This document shows, one piece after another, positions 6,966-9,212 of a DNA stretch of 9,212 nucleotides. The translations under genes were made by a program, and so were the position numbers. The DNA lies in assembly GCA_002347815.1 (NCBI GenBank), contig DDXV01000063.1, positions 1,108-10,319 of the forward strand. Direction: 5' to 3'. Numbering within the stretch: position 1 is the stretch's first letter; every line of letters starts with the position of its first letter. This stretch comes from Syntrophaceae bacterium UBA2251 (lineage in GTDB: Bacteria > Desulfobacterota > Syntrophia > Syntrophales > UBA2251). The notes beneath the pieces are model-generated. The model was not told the DNA's origin. It saw nothing but the letters and a program-made list of their open reading frames with translations, and searched no databases.

Positions 6966-7046
6966 GAGGGTGCGTCGTCGGGTTCCGGGAGAGCCGGGGG
7001 CGCGATCCGTCTATCGCGCTTCCTCCCCGCGCTCACCCTTTTTTTT
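6966..7046 (+). terminator. Possible glgP terminator region using a T8 tract inside the neighbouring gene
   Basis: After the glgP stop, the plus strand carries a short closing stem (GGGTG at 6969-6973 with CACCC at 7034-7038), an inner hairpin around the GCGCGAT/ATCGCGC repeat (about 7000-7019), and then eight T at 7039-7046. The T-run lies inside the end of the convergent TVP38-like gene, where it encodes its lysine run. The loop is long and the outer stem short, so this is a tentative terminator. Confidence 0.3.
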
Positions 7047-7700
7047 CTTGAGGCGCAGCCACCGGTCCCGGAAGACGTAGGCCAGAAGCAGGATCAGGCC
7101 GGCGGCGACGAGCGCGAGCAGCAGCAGGAACCCCTGCCCGCCCCGGGCGAAATTCCCCCCCACCGACAGGCCGAGGGTTCCGAAGAGCCTGCCCACCGTC
7201 GCGATGACGACGAACGTGGACGTCTTCATGTGGCTCAGCCCCATGATGTAGCAGAGGGAGTCCTTCGGAAAGCCGGGGATGAGGAAGAGGATGAAGGAGA
7301 CGAACGTCCCCTGGTGCTCCATGAAGTGGTCGTATTTCTCGATGATGGAGCGTTTGACGACCTTCTCGACGAACGGGAGCCCCAGCGTCCGGGCCAGGAG
7401 GAAGGCGAGCCACGAGCCGACGCCCAGGCCGACGGTCGAGTAGAGGGTCCCCAGCACGGGACCGTACAGGTACCCGCCGATCAGGCCGGCGACCTCGCCG
7501 GGGACGGGGGCGAGGATGACCTGGAGGATCTGGACGGCGATGAAGATCGGGGCGGACCAGGGGCCGAAGGACCGGATGAACTGCGTGACCCTCGCCCGAT
7601 CCAGGAAGACCGTGTGCAGGTCGAAGTGGTAAAAAAGGTAGGCCCCCGCGGCGATCGCGCCGACCAGCAGGAGGATCCGGAGGGTCGTGCGGTTATTCAT
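7011..7700 (-). CDS. TVP38/TMEM64 (SNARE-associated/DedA-superfamily) membrane protein
   Basis: 229 residues, a polytopic inner-membrane protein of the TVP38/TMEM64 family; family members are linked to lipid scrambling or membrane homeostasis, but the substrate here is unknown. TM1 at about 8-24. The family core begins with QILQVILAPVPGEVAGLIGG (57-76), which includes the helix-breaking proline-rich re-entrant part, and continues with a Gly-rich helix (82-106, ending FLLARTLG). The second conserved block IPGFPKDSLCYIMGLSHMK (141-159) contains the PGFPKD motif. Further helices are at about 161-182 and 190-210, followed by a basic cytoplasmic tail with KKKK (218-221). The ATG at 7700 lies inside the end of the upstream acyl-CoA synthetase-like gene (GATGAATAA), giving an 8-base overlap and probable translational coupling. 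GGAG lies about 11 bases upstream, a moderate ribosome binding site. Converges on glgP with 48 bases between the stops. Confidence 0.9.
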   Translation of the reverse strand: MNNRTTLRILLLVGAIAAGAYLFYHFDLHTVFLDRARVTQFIRSFGPWSAPIFIAVQILQVILAPVPGEVAGLIGGYLYGPVLGTLYSTVGLGVGSWLAFLLARTLGLPFVEKVVKRSIIEKYDHFMEHQGTFVSFILFLIPGFPKDSLCYIMGLSHMKTSTFVVIATVGRLFGTLGLSVGGNFARGGQGFLLLLALVAAGLILLLAYVFRDRWLRLKKKKGERGEEAR

Positions 7701-9090
7701 CGCGGCCGCGTCTCCAGGCGTCGTAGCGGACGATGAGCCCGTAGACGGTCATGGCCCGTTCCGCCGAGGCGAAAAAGGGGACGCCCGCCTCGCAGAAGGT
7801 TTGGGTCAGACCGGCGTCGAATCCGGGGACGTTGATCATGAGAAAGGGTTTTTGCGCCTCCCGCTGCGCCTGGATCATCCCCTCATTGTAGCGGGTGTTG
7901 ACCTCGGTGGACAGGCCGATGCCCGCCACCGCCACGGCGTCGACGCCGGGATCGGCGGCGACGGCCCGCGCTGCCTCGATGTAGATCTCGACGTCGAGCG
8001 AGGCGGACATGCCCACGTCGACCGGATTGCCAAGACTCGTCCCGGTGGCGGGGACGAACCGGGCGAGCCTCTCCCGGGTCTCCGGCGCGATGGCGGCGAG
8101 CGTGAGACTCGCACGTCCGCAGGCCTCCGCGGCGGAAACCCCCAGGCCGCCGGGACCGGCCAGGATGGCGATCCGCTTGCCCCGGGGCGGCCGGATGAGG
8201 GCAAAGCCCATCAGGGCGTCCACCCAGGCCTCGAACCCCGCCACGGGAATCGCGCCGCCCTGGCGGGCGACGCCCCGCCAGACCTCTTCGGAACCGGCCA
8301 GGGCGCCGGTGTGGGAGGCCGCGGCCTTCGCCCCCTCCGGGGTCAGGCCCACCTTCCAGAGGATCACGGGCTTCCGGCGCGACGCGTGTTTCAGGGCGGC
8401 GAGAAACCGCGTCCCGTCGCGGATCCCTTCGATGTACCCCCCGATGACCTCCGTTTCCACGTCCTCTCCCAGGTAGGCGAGGAAGTCCCCGGCCGAAAGG
8501 TCGCATTCGTTTCCCAGGCTGACCACGGTGCTGAAGCGGAGGCCCCGCTCCACGCCCATCCGGCCGATGATGTTGGTGAGGGAGCCGCTGTGGGACACCA
8601 GGCCCACCGGCCCCGATTCGCGGGACAGTTGCGGCAAGAAGGACAGGCCGGCGGACGGGCGGTACAGACCCATGCCGTTCGGTCCGATCAGGCGCATGCC
8701 GCCGGCGCGAGCGACACGGACGATTTCCGCCTCCAGGGCCGCGCCTTCGGCCGTGCCCGTTTCCTTATAGCCCGCCGTGAAGAGCACCGCGCCACGGACG
8801 CGTTTGGCGACGCATTCATGGATGCAGTCCAGGACCTGATCGTGGGGGATGAGAATGATGGCCAGGTCGATCTCGCCGGGCACCGCCGCGACGGAGGGGT
8901 AGACCTTGAGGCCGTCGATCTCGTCGATCCGGGGATTAATCGGGTAGATCGGCCCCGGGAAGCCCTGGTCCTGCAGGGCCATCAGAAAGAGCCGGCCGGT
9001 TTTCAGGCTGCGGGGAACGCCCACCACGGCCACGGACCGCGGGCGACAGATGGTTCGGATCTCTTCAACGACCGGAAACGATTCAGCCAT
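7693..9090 (-). CDS. NDP-forming acyl-CoA synthetase alpha-subunit-like protein (CoA-binding)
   Basis: 465 residues resembling the alpha subunit of ADP-forming acetyl/acyl-CoA synthetases, which interconvert acyl-CoA + NDP + Pi and acid + CoA + NTP through a phosphohistidine. Residues 10-145 form a CoA-binding Rossmann domain (SVAVVGVPRS at 19-28, YPINP at 49-53, DLAIILIP at 75-82, LIGPNGMGL at 134-142). Residues 160-300 form the first succinyl-CoA-ligase-like domain, with SHSGS (166-170), GNECDLSAGDFLAYLGEDVET (193-213) and GGYIEGIRDG. ASHTGALAGS (258-267) carries the expected phosphorylated histidine H260. Residues 305-455 form the second such domain (AILAGPGGLGVSAAEA, GNPVDVGM). No ATP-grasp beta domain is fused and none is encoded in the window. 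The ATG at 9090 follows AAGGAGGG at 7 bases; an in-frame start at 9174 would lie within the promoter. It is followed, with an 8-base overlap, by the TVP38-like gene. Substrate unknown. Confidence 0.87.
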   Translation of the reverse strand: MAESFPVVEEIRTICRPRSVAVVGVPRSLKTGRLFLMALQDQGFPGPIYPINPRIDEIDGLKVYPSVAAVPGEIDLAIILIPHDQVLDCIHECVAKRVRGAVLFTAGYKETGTAEGAALEAEIVRVARAGGMRLIGPNGMGLYRPSAGLSFLPQLSRESGPVGLVSHSGSLTNIIGRMGVERGLRFSTVVSLGNECDLSAGDFLAYLGEDVETEVIGGYIEGIRDGTRFLAALKHASRRKPVILWKVGLTPEGAKAAASHTGALAGSEEVWRGVARQGGAIPVAGFEAWVDALMGFALIRPPRGKRIAILAGPGGLGVSAAEACGRASLTLAAIAPETRERLARFVPATGTSLGNPVDVGMSASLDVEIYIEAARAVAADPGVDAVAVAGIGLSTEVNTRYNEGMIQAQREAQKPFLMINVPGFDAGLTQTFCEAGVPFFASAERAMTVYGLIVRYDAWRRGRDE

Positions 9091-9097
9091 GTCTAGT

Positions 9098-9121
9098 CCC
9101 TCCTTGCGGGTTCGACCCCGC
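9098..9121 (-). promoter_or_regulatory. Hairpin abutting a strong ribosome binding site
   Basis: On the minus strand, GCGGG (9117-9121) pairs with CCCGC (9106-9110) around a 6-base loop. The 3' arm directly touches the ribosome binding site AAGGAGGG (9098-9105) of the acyl-CoA synthetase-like gene. Such a stem next to the SD can affect ribosome access, but it may be incidental. Confidence 0.4.
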
Positions 9122-9152
9122 TGTTCGAATTTCCTGTGTCGGCGGCCCCAAA

Positions 9153-9181
9153 TCCATACCAGCAAAAGGGGCAATTGCCAA
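9153..9181 (-). promoter_or_regulatory. Probable promoter of the acyl-CoA synthetase-like/TVP38 pair
   Basis: On the minus strand, -35 TTGGCA (9176-9181; 5/6 of consensus), a 17-base spacer and -10 TATGGA (9153-9158; 3/6), with an upstream TG making an extended -10 (TGGTATGGA). Predicted start near 9146 gives a leader of about 55 bases. The weak -10 hexamer lowers confidence; the spacing, the extended element and the position support it. Confidence 0.5.
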
Positions 9182-9212
9182 CAAAATTACGGTTCATCCG
9201 GTTGATGCGTAC

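Noticed and set aside
7687..9096. Long plus-strand open frame opposite the acyl-CoA synthetase-like gene
   Set aside because: The translation is Gly/Arg/Asp-rich without domain features, while the minus strand encodes a clear conserved enzyme.
9100..9150. tRNA gene suggested by GGGTTCGACCCC
   Set aside because: Loop is one base short and no acceptor stem, D-arm, anticodon arm or CCA end can be built around it.

Overview
The window is a GC-rich stretch of bacterial chromosome with tightly packed genes. An HflX with a long N-terminal arm, an FmdB-type zinc ribbon, a stand-alone NDP-forming acyl-CoA synthetase-like protein and a GT35 phosphorylase together suggest an anaerobic deltaproteobacterial (Desulfobacterota) lineage, perhaps near Syntrophus-like organisms. 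That placement is inference from family resemblance only. I see no mobile elements, CRISPR arrays, rRNA or complete tRNA genes.

Layout. (1) 57-1244, plus strand: a 395-residue protein with what looks like a strongly diverged RelA/SpoT-type nucleotidyltransferase core, preceded by a run of ten G. (2) 1329-4184, minus strand: a compact four-gene cluster read in the order fmdB-like zinc ribbon, hflX GTPase, four-helix membrane protein, small secreted protein. A very good sigma70-type promoter (TTGACA, 18 bases, TATGAT) lies at 4259-4288 and a structured leader follows it. (3) 4485-6962, plus strand: glycogen/starch phosphorylase, divergent from the fmdB-hflX cluster across a 300-base intergenic region that also holds a terminator-like hairpin on the plus strand. 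(4) 7011-9090, minus strand, convergent with glgP: an acyl-CoA synthetase alpha-type protein and a TVP38/TMEM64 family membrane protein whose genes overlap by 8 bases, with a likely promoter at 9153-9181.

How the genes fit together. HflX is a ribosome-associated, stress-linked GTPase, and the RelA/SpoT-like protein could relate to nucleotide alarmone biology, but the two are convergent and no functional link is shown. GlgP mobilises storage glucan. The NDP-forming acyl-CoA synthetase-like protein has no visible ATP-grasp partner here.

The most notable anomaly is the start of hflX. Family-like sequence continues upstream of the first conventional start codon (GTG at 3875) to an in-frame TAG that is also the fmdB stop. 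The only start in this stretch with a good ribosome binding site is an ATT at 3971. I found no clearly new multi-gene system.
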